DNA of 64,000 nucleotides from Peptoniphilus duerdenii ATCC BAA-1640 (GTDB lineage: Bacteria; Bacillota; Clostridia; Tissierellales; Peptoniphilaceae), in assembly GCF_000146345.1 (NCBI RefSeq), contig NZ_GL397071.1, positions 1,631,904 through 1,695,903 on the forward strand, given 5' to 3'. Of this stretch, positions 1 through 8,165 are shown in pieces. Positions within the stretch are counted from its first letter, which is position 1; each line of letters starts with the position of its first letter. Under the pieces are notes generated by a model. The model worked only from the letters and a program-made list of their open reading frames with translations. It was not told where the DNA came from and made no database searches. Position numbers and translations under genes: made by a program.

Positions 1-38
1 AAAATCCCAGTGATAAATACTTTTATCACTGGGATTTT
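1..38 (-). terminator. Attenuator hairpin in the tet(M) leader
   Basis: Bases 1-15 and 24-38 form a perfect 15-bp stem with an 8-nt loop, and in the minus direction the stem ends in a U-run. The hairpin sits in the leader-peptide reading frame, as expected for the transcription attenuator described upstream of tet(M) in Tn916. Confidence 0.8.
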
Positions 39-66
39 TATGCATAACCATAGGTATACAAAGCAT
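1..66 (-). CDS. tet(M) leader peptide (Tn916 orf12-like), partial at left edge
   Basis: Reading leftward from the ATG at 66 gives 22 codons beginning MLCIPMVMHKNPSDK and running off the window. I recognise this as the start of the leader peptide that precedes tet(M) in Tn916. The coding sequence contains a perfect 15-bp inverted repeat (1-15 with 24-38) whose distal arm ends in T residues, so the leader peptide and an attenuator hairpin are superimposed. By established Tn916 knowledge, slowed translation of the leader lets polymerase pass into tet(M). The resistance gene itself is outside the window, so its identity is inferred from the leader alone. Confidence 0.8.
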   Translation of the reverse strand, partial: MLCIPMVMHKNPSDKSIYHWDF

Positions 67-187
67 ACAGATATTCTCTGGATACTTTAGAATCACATGA
101 TAAAGGTATTCTTAAACTGGGTACAAAAAACTAAGCCCTCCTAAAAAAGGACATCTAATTATTTGTTCCCGCTATCAAATTGACAGT

Positions 188-211
188 TTATTTAAGAATA
201 CCTTGCCGCAT
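188..211 (-). CDS. Seven-codon upstream leader ORF (MRQGILK)
   Basis: The ATG at 211 follows a strong AAAAGGAG site and reads MRQGILK then TAA. Bases 193-204 in its last codons are exactly complementary to 103-114 (12 bp), so its translation could govern a long-range RNA fold upstream of the tet leader peptide. The ribosome-binding site and the overlap with a pairing arm suggest a translated regulatory peptide. Whether it is translated is inference. Confidence 0.5.
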   Translation of the reverse strand: MRQGILK

Positions 212-242
212 ATTTATTAACTCCTTTTAAATAGTCACTTAA

Positions 243-271
243 ATAATAGCACGTAAGAGCATATTTGTAAA
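243..271 (-). promoter_or_regulatory. Promoter of the tet leader transcript
   Basis: On the minus strand there is a -35 TTTACA (271-266), a 17-bp spacer and a -10 TATTAT (248-243). It lies just past the orf13 terminator and upstream of the seven-codon leader ORF and the MLCIPM leader peptide, where the tet(M) promoter of Tn916-type elements is expected. Confidence 0.75.
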
Positions 272-288
272 GGAATCTCCAATTTTTT

Positions 289-331
289 ATCAAAAAGAGT
301 ACATGATTACAAAGTATCTGTAATCATGTAC
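289..331 (-). terminator. Terminator after orf13
   Basis: Bases 299-311 pair perfectly with 319-331 (13-bp stem, 7-nt loop), followed on the minus strand by a T-rich tail (298-289). It ends the long conjugation transcript that finishes with orf13 and insulates it from the tet promoter. Confidence 0.8.
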
Positions 332-340
332 CAATATTTG

Positions 341-1258
341 TTATTTTACAATCTTCCAATTACTCCCGTTCTTTTCAAGTACCAAATCAAATTGAGATAC
401 CTGCGTTGCTTTGGTCTGCTGGTCGATATACTCCACTGTCAGCGATACCGTGACTTGATTATCCTTACGATTGTGAATAGGATTTACCAGTTCTTGAAAG
501 ATGTACTCTTTTCCGATTGGTTTTAATATCCCGTCATTCACATAGTAGGAAAGTTCACTGGCTGTCGCTGTAGGATAGAGCTTGAAGAACGTCGTTAAAA
601 ACTCATTGATTTCATTGGTTGTAATGGAATCAACCGTCCCCTCACTTTCAATGGCTTTTGGTTTATAACTTGATTTCTTAGGTATGTTGGTAATGGTCGG
701 ATTCTTAACCAGTACCATATTTCCAGAACCATCTACATAGACACTCACTATATAAGCAGAGTGGACGGTCTTTGTATTTTCTCCCTCTGTAATGAGCTGG
801 TCTACACTGTAGGTTACATTAAACTCATTGTCGCCAGTTGGCTCTACCGTCCATATCTGAAATCCTCTTACAGAAGACGATACAGGAATATCTTTGCGTA
901 CTGTATCAACATTGAGAGCTTGAAGTTCATCTGTCAGATAGCCTTTTAGACTTTCCATTCGATTATCAATGGACTTATCGGATTGCTCCCATGAATAGTA
1001 GACTTTCGCAAAGTTCTCTACAAAATTTTCTACATGATGAGTATCAACGTATTCCTTTTCTATGATAGTTGTTTCGTGAATAGTATGAGTATCTATAGCT
1101 GTAAAGTGCTTGAATATCGCAAAGCTGAAACTAAGCCCTAAAAGTACCCACAAGGCAATCACAACCTTTTTATGAGGATTGACCTTATAGTAGACACGAG
1201 GTTTCTTTTCCTTTGGTATCTGTTTTTCTTTATTCTGATTTTTTCTAAATTTCATCAT
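341..1258 (-). CDS. orf13: Tn916 Orf13-type conjugation protein (TcpC family)
   Basis: This is a bitopic membrane protein of the Gram-positive conjugation machine. A basic cytoplasmic N-terminus precedes one membrane segment (about residues 31-51), followed by a long exported part that in TcpC proteins forms paired NTF2-like domains. I place the start at 1258, not the upstream in-frame ATG at 1276, because AGAAAGGA sits a few bases before 1258 while the earlier ATG lacks a good ribosome site. The gene overlaps or abuts the end of orf14 and is last in the transfer operon. The sequence matches the Tn916 protein as I remember it, with no frameshift. Family knowledge places it in the membrane channel complex; nothing here suggests enzyme activity. 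Confidence 0.9.
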   Translation of the reverse strand: MMKFRKNQNKEKQIPKEKKPRVYYKVNPHKKVVIALWVLLGLSFSFAIFKHFTAIDTHTIHETTIIEKEYVDTHHVENFVENFAKVYYSWEQSDKSIDNRMESLKGYLTDELQALNVDTVRKDIPVSSSVRGFQIWTVEPTGDNEFNVTYSVDQLITEGENTKTVHSAYIVSVYVDGSGNMVLVKNPTITNIPKKSSYKPKAIESEGTVDSITTNEINEFLTTFFKLYPTATASELSYYVNDGILKPIGKEYIFQELVNPIHNRKDNQVTVSLTVEYIDQQTKATQVSQFDLVLEKNGSNWKIVK

Positions 1259-1272
1259 TAAATCTTCCTTTC

Positions 1273-2274
1273 TCATTGTTTGATTCGTCCTGCTCCCACT
1301 AAATGCTGTTGCCAGTAGGGGCTTGTTAAGTCGGCATAACCGATTGGGTCGCCTGCATGAAACATACGGTTATTGCCAAGGTATATCCCAACATGAGTAA
1401 TATAAGAGCCAGCGTTATAGGTAGAATGAAAGAAAACCAAATCGCCAGCTTGTGCTTCCGATAGTGGGATATGCTGGGTCACATCATATTGCTGTTGTGC
1501 GGTTCGTGGTAAGTTAATTCCAGCTTTTCCATACGTCCATTGTGTCAGTCCGCTACAATCAAAAGAAGTAGTCGGGGAAGCTCCACCGTAAACGTATCGC
1601 CAGCCCTCATATTTCAGTGCTTCGTCCATGATGGCTTGTACCGTATCATCATCAAACTCTGTTGTGACAAGATACTGCGTTACCAGTTGCACATAAAACA
1701 TATTGCCATAGTTGTATCGCCAGCCCCCATTGATAGGTATGGCTATGGGATTGGGGTAAGACACTTTTTCGCCACCTGAATACTCTTTTGAGAAACTTTG
1801 AGCCAGTTCAAAGGTATATTTATTTCCACGATTAGCCACATACCCTAAGAAACCACCACCATAATTGTAGGACTGGATAACCGATTCTAAATCTACACTG
1901 AGCCTTTCGCTACTGGCTAATAATTCACTGAAATACTTCACACCTTGCTTAATGGATTCTTCTGTACTCAATGAATTAGGTGGAAGACCGAGGGATTCCG
2001 AGGACTGCATAACATCTTCCGCAGTACCGCCCGATTCCACCTGTATAATCGCAAGAAGTATGTTGACATATTCTTCAACGCCATATTCTTTGGCATATTT
2101 TTCTACCATAGGCTTATGAGCCAGCACTTCTGCGGAAACATTCACACCTCCATAATGAATATTGGAAATTCCGCTGTCCTGTTCATCTGAAAATAAAATG
2201 GCAACAAACAGAAGCAGTGAGAAGACCATCAAGAATAATCCAGAACCACCAATCACTAAAGTTTTCAACTTCAT
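1273..2274 (-). CDS. orf14: Bifunctional peptidoglycan hydrolase of Tn916 (Orf14)
   Basis: This cell-wall hydrolase opens a path for the conjugation channel. A membrane anchor (about residues 3-28) is followed by a lysozyme/transglycosylase-like domain with the candidate catalytic Glu80 in the motif IIQVESGG, then a C-terminal NlpC/P60 endopeptidase domain. Cys240 (motif FDCSGL) and His294 (motif THVGIYLG) are the expected NlpC/P60 catalytic residues. Length (333 aa) and domain order fit Tn916 Orf14. The ATG overlaps the end of orf15 and the stop overlaps the upstream candidate start of orf13, so the three genes are translationally coupled. All key residues are present, so it should be active. 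Confidence 0.93.
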   Translation of the reverse strand: MKLKTLVIGGSGLFLMVFSLLLFVAILFSDEQDSGISNIHYGGVNVSAEVLAHKPMVEKYAKEYGVEEYVNILLAIIQVESGGTAEDVMQSSESLGLPPNSLSTEESIKQGVKYFSELLASSERLSVDLESVIQSYNYGGGFLGYVANRGNKYTFELAQSFSKEYSGGEKVSYPNPIAIPINGGWRYNYGNMFYVQLVTQYLVTTEFDDDTVQAIMDEALKYEGWRYVYGGASPTTSFDCSGLTQWTYGKAGINLPRTAQQQYDVTQHIPLSEAQAGDLVFFHSTYNAGSYITHVGIYLGNNRMFHAGDPIGYADLTSPYWQQHLVGAGRIKQ

Positions 2275-4448
2275 GGTTTCTTACCGACTTTCTTAATGGT
2301 GGCGGTTTTGATTGGTGGTCTACTTCTTGTATTTTGTAGTGGTACTCTTTGAACAGTAGACGGACGTTCTTTTGTGATTGGACGTTGTGAAGTTCTATCT
2401 GCTGTAGTGGTTGAAGTTGCTGGCTTTTGAACGGTTTTTTCTTGAACGGTATTGCCTTGGCGTTCCACTTTTGGACTTGAAAAATCGGACTTAACTGCTG
2501 GACGCTCTTGTTTGGCTTGTTGAGATTCCTTATATGAAGTCTGAATATTAGACTGTTTTGAGGTCTGTTCATCATGATATTGTTCTTGTCTTGTAGTCGG
2601 TCTTTCATGAACAGAAGAAGCAGGCTGTTTTTTCTGTTTGACCTGTTCCATTTCAGAGCGACGCTTCGCAATGGTTTTTCGCCTTTGTTCCTGCTGTTCC
2701 TTGCGTCCACTGGCTCTGTCCGCTTTGGTTTGAGAAATACTACTGGTTAAATCACGGACATTCTCTTTTACTTTGGATTTTCCTTGATATACTGCATATC
2801 TTGCATTGGTCGGCAAATCTTTAACCTGTTCTTTCAAACCACTAGCAGTGTCTACCATTCTGTCTTTGGTATCAGCTACTGTACCGATGGTTTGACCGAT
2901 ACGTTTTCCAAGTGTTGATTTTTCCTTTCCGTCTGGTCGGGAGTGATCTGCTTGTGTCCTTGCAGAACTCCCCGAACCCGACTGTCCTTTTTTACCTGTA
3001 ACAATGGCAGACCCAGCCCCTAGAGTAGTCATGGAACGTCCAAGTTTCCGCTGTAGACGGTGCATGTGAGCGTGCATAAGCATACGAGGTTTTCTCATCA
3101 CACGACTTCCCACACTTTGAGAATCGTTACTCTGTAGAGAAAACATACTCATTAAATCGCCCAGCTTGAAGTAGATTCCTGCAAAGGTCACAATCTGTAG
3201 AAAAGCAATCAAAAAGAACGGATAACCAGCCGATAAGGTATAGAGCATGGTTGAAATACTAAATGCTGTCGTAATAATCAATGTGATTCCAGCTCGTGTC
3301 AAAATGGTATTAAAGAGCTTTGTTATGGCTCGTTTTGACATACCATCAAATGATGGAATCATGCTTAAAATAAAGCTCACAGGCAGAAACATAGCATAGA
3401 TGATAAAAAGTACCTGCGAGAAAATCATGATTCCTGTTAATAGGAATACAAATATGGAAATCCCAATATTGAAGACAAATAGGAAGAAGACTGTACCTAA
3501 ACGGTTAATGGTCTTTGTAATGGTTAGATTGGTATTGCTTCTGTCTTCAATTTCTTCCGCAACAATTTTTTCTCTGTCTTCGCCATTGTTGGAATCTGGG
3601 CTGGTGGAGAGCAGGCTTTCCACACGGTCAATACCGATACTTTCAATGTCTGAACTGTTGTATTGAAGCAGTAGCCACGGTTGCTGAACCTGTATGGAAA
3701 ACAGGCTATCTCTGATTAAGTCCACGCTGTCCTTGCCTTGACTATCGGAATGGGGCATGACAATCTTCGTGCCAAGTGATAAACTGGCATTACTGATGTC
3801 TGATGAAAAGTCATTGATTTTTTTAATGTAGTCGGGAGCGTAGGCAATAAAGGAAGCCGATAGGATAAACACCAGCACAAAATTCATAATGGCATGAATT
3901 GCCTTTGTGGTTTCTCTCTTTATCAGTCCCGTATAGGCAACATAAACCCCAAGAACCAAAATCAAGTGTAAGAGGAATCCAACATAGAAACCCTCTGTTG
4001 AAAATCCGTTTGCACTCACACCAGCTAAGGTCTGCATATTCTTACCAATGGAATCTGCTGTAGCGGAAATGAAGTCTAAGGAATAGGCTTCCTGTACTAA
4101 GTAACCTGTCGCATTGGAAACATACAAACTGATTGTCCAAATAAAATTGGTAATGGCATATAGTCCATACATGACCTGTTTTCCAATCCCGTCCGACCAG
4201 TTCCACGGAAGCCAGCCCCAGCTATTATCCACATAAAAATCCAGTTGATAGTTTTCAAGTGGGTATCGGCTGTATTCATTTGCCACATTGACCGTATCAT
4301 CTACCAAGCCCGCAGCTTGAACCACCGTTCCCAGCATGGCTAAAAGAAAAATGGCAATCACAAGTGTGAAAGCCACTGTCATTGCCACTTTACCTAGACG
4401 TTTCAGCGTCCAGTTTGATTTTATTCTGTTTACTATTGATGGTTTCAC
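2271..4448 (-). CDS. orf15: Large conjugation membrane protein (Tn916 Orf15)
   Basis: This is a polytopic membrane protein of the mating channel. The first about 400 residues hold several hydrophobic segments: an N-terminal one near 20-45, clusters near 90-220, and more near 325-425. The last 300 residues are hydrophilic and rich in Lys, Arg, Gln, Ser and Thr, probably a flexible cytoplasmic tail. It belongs to the family seen in Tn916-like elements between the VirB4-like ATPase and the hydrolase, and is thought to act as the VirB6-like pore component. An AAAGAGGTG site precedes the ATG at 4448, 2 bp after orf16 ends. No catalytic motif is visible. Confidence 0.9.
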   Translation of the reverse strand: MKPSIVNRIKSNWTLKRLGKVAMTVAFTLVIAIFLLAMLGTVVQAAGLVDDTVNVANEYSRYPLENYQLDFYVDNSWGWLPWNWSDGIGKQVMYGLYAITNFIWTISLYVSNATGYLVQEAYSLDFISATADSIGKNMQTLAGVSANGFSTEGFYVGFLLHLILVLGVYVAYTGLIKRETTKAIHAIMNFVLVFILSASFIAYAPDYIKKINDFSSDISNASLSLGTKIVMPHSDSQGKDSVDLIRDSLFSIQVQQPWLLLQYNSSDIESIGIDRVESLLSTSPDSNNGEDREKIVAEEIEDRSNTNLTITKTINRLGTVFFLFVFNIGISIFVFLLTGIMIFSQVLFIIYAMFLPVSFILSMIPSFDGMSKRAITKLFNTILTRAGITLIITTAFSISTMLYTLSAGYPFFLIAFLQIVTFAGIYFKLGDLMSMFSLQSNDSQSVGSRVMRKPRMLMHAHMHRLQRKLGRSMTTLGAGSAIVTGKKGQSGSGSSARTQADHSRPDGKEKSTLGKRIGQTIGTVADTKDRMVDTASGLKEQVKDLPTNARYAVYQGKSKVKENVRDLTSSISQTKADRASGRKEQQEQRRKTIAKRRSEMEQVKQKKQPASSVHERPTTRQEQYHDEQTSKQSNIQTSYKESQQAKQERPAVKSDFSSPKVERQGNTVQEKTVQKPATSTTTADRTSQRPITKERPSTVQRVPLQNTRSRPPIKTATIKKVGKKP

Positions 4449-4450
4449 AT

Positions 4451-6898
4451 TTACACCTCTTTTCGCACAGGTGGTCTGGTATCAAAGGCATGGAGCAGTT
4501 CTTCAAATACAGGGTGGAACTGTATCACACCGACACGACCATATAAATCACTGATAAGGCATTGCCCGTTTTCCAAATCACGCAATCGCTTCTGATTGTT
4601 TTCGTCCTCTGGGTCTACACCAAAAAAGGCTAAGGTCTTTTTAATCTCGTTAAGGTCAGTGGAACGAAATGCAAATTTTAAGCCGAGGTTATTTTTCAGT
4701 TTTTCATCTAAGAGGTCGTCTGTATTTTGGGTCACGAAATATACCCCAGCGTTCATAGCACGACCAGCCCGAACCAGCTTCATAGATAGTGTTTTTCCTT
4801 GTGCTACCTGTAAAAAGCTCCACGCTTCGTCTAAGTCAACAATTTTAAAAATGCTTCTGTCTGTATGGATAAAGTCTAACGCAAAGGTACTAATGACAAT
4901 CAGCATTGCCACCGATAGTAACTCCATTGTGGTATATTCCTCAAAGGAGGTTTCTTTATCGGGAAGTACCAAGTCGGCAACCTGTATGATGTTCAGTTGT
5001 TTTTCAAGACTGATAGACTGCTCCACATATCCATCACTAAAGAGCAGATGTGCAAAGTCATAGTCTGTAAAACTTTCGATATGGTCGGCTATGCTGGTGC
5101 TTATTTGAGTTCCCTCAACCCGTAATTCCTCAATCACTTTCAGAAGACCTCGCACTTCACTATTAGTTACAGCACGAATGGCTTTTCGTAGAACAGGGAA
5201 ACGGTCAGAATCTCGTGATGAAATCCCCGTAAGGAACGTCAAAATGTCGATTGCCAGTGATTCAGAATCTTTGGGATTTTTCATAATCACGTAAGGGTCA
5301 AGTAAGCCTTTATTTTTCTCATCAGAAGTCAGATTGACAATATTAATTTCGTGAGCGATTTCTGGCAAGGTTTCTTTCCATCTGCCACGTTCCGCTTTCG
5401 GGTCAACAATCACTGCTTGTGCCCCATAAAGCACTGCATAATAGACGATAAGGTTATTCGCAAAGGATTTTCCACCGCCTAGCGAACCTACAAAGGCAGA
5501 CGCTAATGCATTGGTTACTGAACCCTTAACCCCTTGACTGGCAAGAGCAGGTTTGAGGTAGACATTGCGTCCTGTATCTAAGCTATAGCCAACATAAATA
5601 CCCTCATTTTCGCCAAGCATTTGAGTAGCACCGAAACCAAGTCCAGCTAAGAAATCAGAGGTTACATACTGAATATAGTCATTCATATAACGCTTGCTTG
5701 ATGGTAAAAATTCTTCATGTAAGCCCAGCATATCTCCAAATGGTCGTACCAACTTGACACTTAAATCGTCATAAAAATCTTTCACTTCATTACAACGACG
5801 TTTCAATTCGTCCAAGTCATTTGCGGAAACACGCACCACATAAGAGAGCTTATACATGGATTCCTTGCTTTGGTCTAAATTATTTTCCAGCTCATTGACA
5901 CTTTCCAGAGCTTCCGCCACATTAGAGCTGGTTTCGTTATCACTTTGCCATGCGTGGTTATCTAGGTCTTTTAGTTCTTTCTTTTTATTACGAACGGTGC
6001 TTAGTGCTTTACGGTTTGCCACGATTTCCACATTCATAGAAGTATCAATCGGGAATGTAAATTGCTGTTGCTGGTAGTAGAAGATTTCAGAGGACGGAAA
6101 GTCCAATTCGCCGACAATGCTGTTGATGGTAAAGTACGCCACATAGACGGTTTCGTCTTCCTGTTGAATTTTTAGGTATCGCTGTTTTTCTTCCACCAGA
6201 CAACGGGTCGGTTTAATAAGGTCATAATATTTAATCAGCGTTTCATTATCCAGCTTCTTCTTTGATAGATGGTACTCATAATCTTCATAAGCTGTACCTG
6301 TCTGTCCATAAAGATGTTCAATCAGATAGCCGAAGTCGTCCTTATCCAGTCTACGGATTTTGAAACGACGAGAGATTTTATTTTCCAAGAGCTTTTCCAT
6401 CTTCTGAAAACGCAGGATTTCATCATTACTCATGCTGACAAAATCGCCCATTAGCTTATGGTTCACATCATAGACAAAATCAGACAAAGCATTTTTGGCT
6501 TCAACGGTAAGACTTTTCATAGAAAACTCTTGATCGTTGAGAAGCAACTTAAAGCCGATAAAGAAGCGGTAGTCCACTTGATTTTCGCCAATCATGGATA
6601 TTAAAGCGTCTGTCTGTTGGTCGATTTTGTCATAGGCAATTACTTTGAGTTTGCCAGTTACTTCCTCTTTGGAACGTTCTTGTGCAGAACGTATGCTGGA
6701 TTCTGTACTGATTTGTAGAGCATGAATCTTGCCATCACGATTTTGTGCGATAAGCTGTCTGAAAGAATCATGCACTTGTATTTTCTGTTCTGGACTTAGG
6801 AATGAGTAATTGTAAGGAATAAGCTCATAATAGGCGTAACATTCGCCATCTTTATTCCAGACCAGATTATTTTCAATGTATTTAATTGGATATGCCAT
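4451..6898 (-). CDS. orf16: VirB4-like conjugation ATPase (Tn916 Orf16)
   Basis: This ATPase powers assembly or substrate movement through the mating channel. The C-terminal half is a P-loop motor with Walker A GSLGGGKS at about residues 465-473 and a Walker B-type stretch FKIVDLDEAW. The N-terminal half matches the TraC/VirB4 adaptor region. I start at 6898 (MAYPIKY) because TAGGAGTG lies a few bases upstream; the in-frame extension to 6949 has no such site and runs back into orf17. The gene overlaps orf17 by 17 bp. About 815 residues is the normal size for this Tn916 protein. Confidence 0.93.
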   Translation of the reverse strand: MAYPIKYIENNLVWNKDGECYAYYELIPYNYSFLSPEQKIQVHDSFRQLIAQNRDGKIHALQISTESSIRSAQERSKEEVTGKLKVIAYDKIDQQTDALISMIGENQVDYRFFIGFKLLLNDQEFSMKSLTVEAKNALSDFVYDVNHKLMGDFVSMSNDEILRFQKMEKLLENKISRRFKIRRLDKDDFGYLIEHLYGQTGTAYEDYEYHLSKKKLDNETLIKYYDLIKPTRCLVEEKQRYLKIQQEDETVYVAYFTINSIVGELDFPSSEIFYYQQQQFTFPIDTSMNVEIVANRKALSTVRNKKKELKDLDNHAWQSDNETSSNVAEALESVNELENNLDQSKESMYKLSYVVRVSANDLDELKRRCNEVKDFYDDLSVKLVRPFGDMLGLHEEFLPSSKRYMNDYIQYVTSDFLAGLGFGATQMLGENEGIYVGYSLDTGRNVYLKPALASQGVKGSVTNALASAFVGSLGGGKSFANNLIVYYAVLYGAQAVIVDPKAERGRWKETLPEIAHEINIVNLTSDEKNKGLLDPYVIMKNPKDSESLAIDILTFLTGISSRDSDRFPVLRKAIRAVTNSEVRGLLKVIEELRVEGTQISTSIADHIESFTDYDFAHLLFSDGYVEQSISLEKQLNIIQVADLVLPDKETSFEEYTTMELLSVAMLIVISTFALDFIHTDRSIFKIVDLDEAWSFLQVAQGKTLSMKLVRAGRAMNAGVYFVTQNTDDLLDEKLKNNLGLKFAFRSTDLNEIKKTLAFFGVDPEDENNQKRLRDLENGQCLISDLYGRVGVIQFHPVFEELLHAFDTRPPVRKEV

Positions 6899-7274
6899 AA
6901 AATTCACTCCTAACTGTCGTAATGGCTTCTTGTGGCTGGTTTCTGCCAAGGGTTACTTTTTTCCCTGCATAGGTCAGCTTTGGTCGCAGTGCATAAGCAA
7001 TGACAGACTTCAAAAATCCATAAGGCTTTTTACCATCAAAGGTTTTTGTAGACATAAACCATGTGAAAGCCACAGGAATTCCAAAATATTTGAGAAATGC
7101 TCCCTCAATCATGGAAAGAGGTGGCAAGTTGCCAAGTATCATAACCGCAAACAGTGACACGACAAACCACGTCATTTGCGTAAAGGTTATGGGAAACGGA
7201 AGTCTAAAATCGTTGATGGAGTACAGCACTTTCTCAACAGACCAAATACTGGTATAGCTTCGTATTTTCTTCAT
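6882..7274 (-). CDS. orf17: TcpE-family conjugation membrane protein (Tn916 Orf17)
   Basis: This small membrane protein of about 130 residues has two adjacent hydrophobic segments (roughly residues 35-75) and a basic C-terminus, the layout of the TcpE family of conjugation proteins. The ATG at 7274 (MKKIRSY) is preferred over the longer frame because GAAAGGA precedes it. It lies between ardA and the VirB4-like gene and overlaps the latter. In related elements it is needed for mating-channel assembly, probably as a membrane partner of the ATPase; the sequence itself shows only membrane topology. Confidence 0.88.
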   Translation of the reverse strand: MKKIRSYTSIWSVEKVLYSINDFRLPFPITFTQMTWFVVSLFAVMILGNLPPLSMIEGAFLKYFGIPVAFTWFMSTKTFDGKKPYGFLKSVIAYALRPKLTYAGKKVTLGRNQPQEAITTVRSEFYGISN

Positions 7275-7287
7275 AGAATCAATCCTT

Positions 7288-7785
7288 TCAATAGACGATT
7301 TCAAAAATCCCATAATTGGTTGTGATAAAAGTTCCCGAAATTTCTAAATCACGACCATAGGATTCGTAATCAATATAGTTTTGAAGACTGGTTGGCACTT
7401 CGCCCAATACTCCAGTTTCTTCAATGTAGTAACGTGCGACATCTGCCATATCATCACAATCCGAGTGAATGATAATATCCTCTTGATGTTCGCTTAGTTC
7501 CTCAATACTTGAAAAATGAGTGAGCAGAGCAGATAGCTCGGATTGTAGTTCCTCTGGCAACTCCGATACCATTTCCCATAGGCGATTGAGTTCGCCAATA
7601 GAAGTGTATTCGTCAACCGTAAAGGGTAACTCATAATCGTGAATGGCGTATTCCTCGTATTCATCATTCAAGCCGATTTTCTCTTTGACTTCTTCAAAAT
7701 CAATGGGAAAGGTAAACCAAGCACCGACTAATTCTCCTTCATTGTATTTACCTAAGTTGGCAATATAGACTTGCATATCGTCCAT
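7288..7785 (-). CDS. ardA: ArdA antirestriction protein (Tn916 Orf18)
   Basis: This 165-residue, strongly acidic protein is a DNA mimic. ArdA binds type I restriction-modification enzymes in place of DNA and protects the single-stranded element as it enters a new host. Asp and Glu dominate the sequence, with an acidic stretch around residues 20-50 and the C-terminal motif TTNYGIFEIVY. Length and sequence match ArdA of Tn916, whose dimer imitates bent B-form DNA. An AAAGGA site lies nine bases before the ATG. It sits within the transfer operon, so it would be expressed when the element is activated. Confidence 0.95.
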   Translation of the reverse strand: MDDMQVYIANLGKYNEGELVGAWFTFPIDFEEVKEKIGLNDEYEEYAIHDYELPFTVDEYTSIGELNRLWEMVSELPEELQSELSALLTHFSSIEELSEHQEDIIIHSDCDDMADVARYYIEETGVLGEVPTSLQNYIDYESYGRDLEISGTFITTNYGIFEIVY

Positions 7786-7901
7786 GTGTTCACGTCCTTT
7801 CTTTGTAGAGATTCAAAAATCCCTACCGCACTTCGTTTGGTGTACCATTCTTTTGCGGAACATAAGAAAACCACTTATATTCCACAAAATAACGGTTTAA
7901 T

Positions 7902-8123
7902 TTAAGCACCGATAATGCGATTAAATAGCTCTAATAAAATGTCTTTTACTCCAGCAGCGTTGAACACCAAGCCCACCGCAATAATCGCAATGATGAGAAA
8001 GCCAATCAGTTTACTAAACTCACGCTTGAAGCCAAGATACAAGCCAATTACAACGATTGCTAAAAGTACCAGTGATTGAGCATTTGATAGAAACCAGTTA
8101 TAAAGGTTTTGTCCAAAATTCAT
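7902..8123 (-). CDS. orf19: Small TcpD-like conjugation membrane protein (Tn916 Orf19)
   Basis: A 73-residue protein with two hydrophobic helices (about residues 14-30 and 38-56), typical of the small membrane subunit found beside the relaxase gene in Tn916-type elements. GAAAGGAG precedes the ATG. The 116 bp between it and ardA hold no convincing gene; a short imperfect CCGCA/TGCGG hairpin is visible there. Function is inferred from position and topology only. Confidence 0.85.
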   Translation of the reverse strand: MNFGQNLYNWFLSNAQSLVLLAIVVIGLYLGFKREFSKLIGFLIIAIIAVGLVFNAAGVKDILLELFNRIIGA

Positions 8124-8165
8124 AAAAATGTTCTCCTTTCTGTATGCAGTGAATTTGTATTTAAG

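Noticed and set aside
2183-2710. 175-codon minus-strand frame overlapping orf15.
   Set aside because: It lies in another frame of orf15's low-complexity Lys/Gln/Arg-rich tail, and has no ribosome site; orf15 is a known intact gene.
7786-7901. Possible 16-codon ORF and hairpin between orf19 and ardA.
   Set aside because: No ribosome site for the ORF, and the CCGCA/TGCGG hairpin is short and imperfect without a U-run directly after it.
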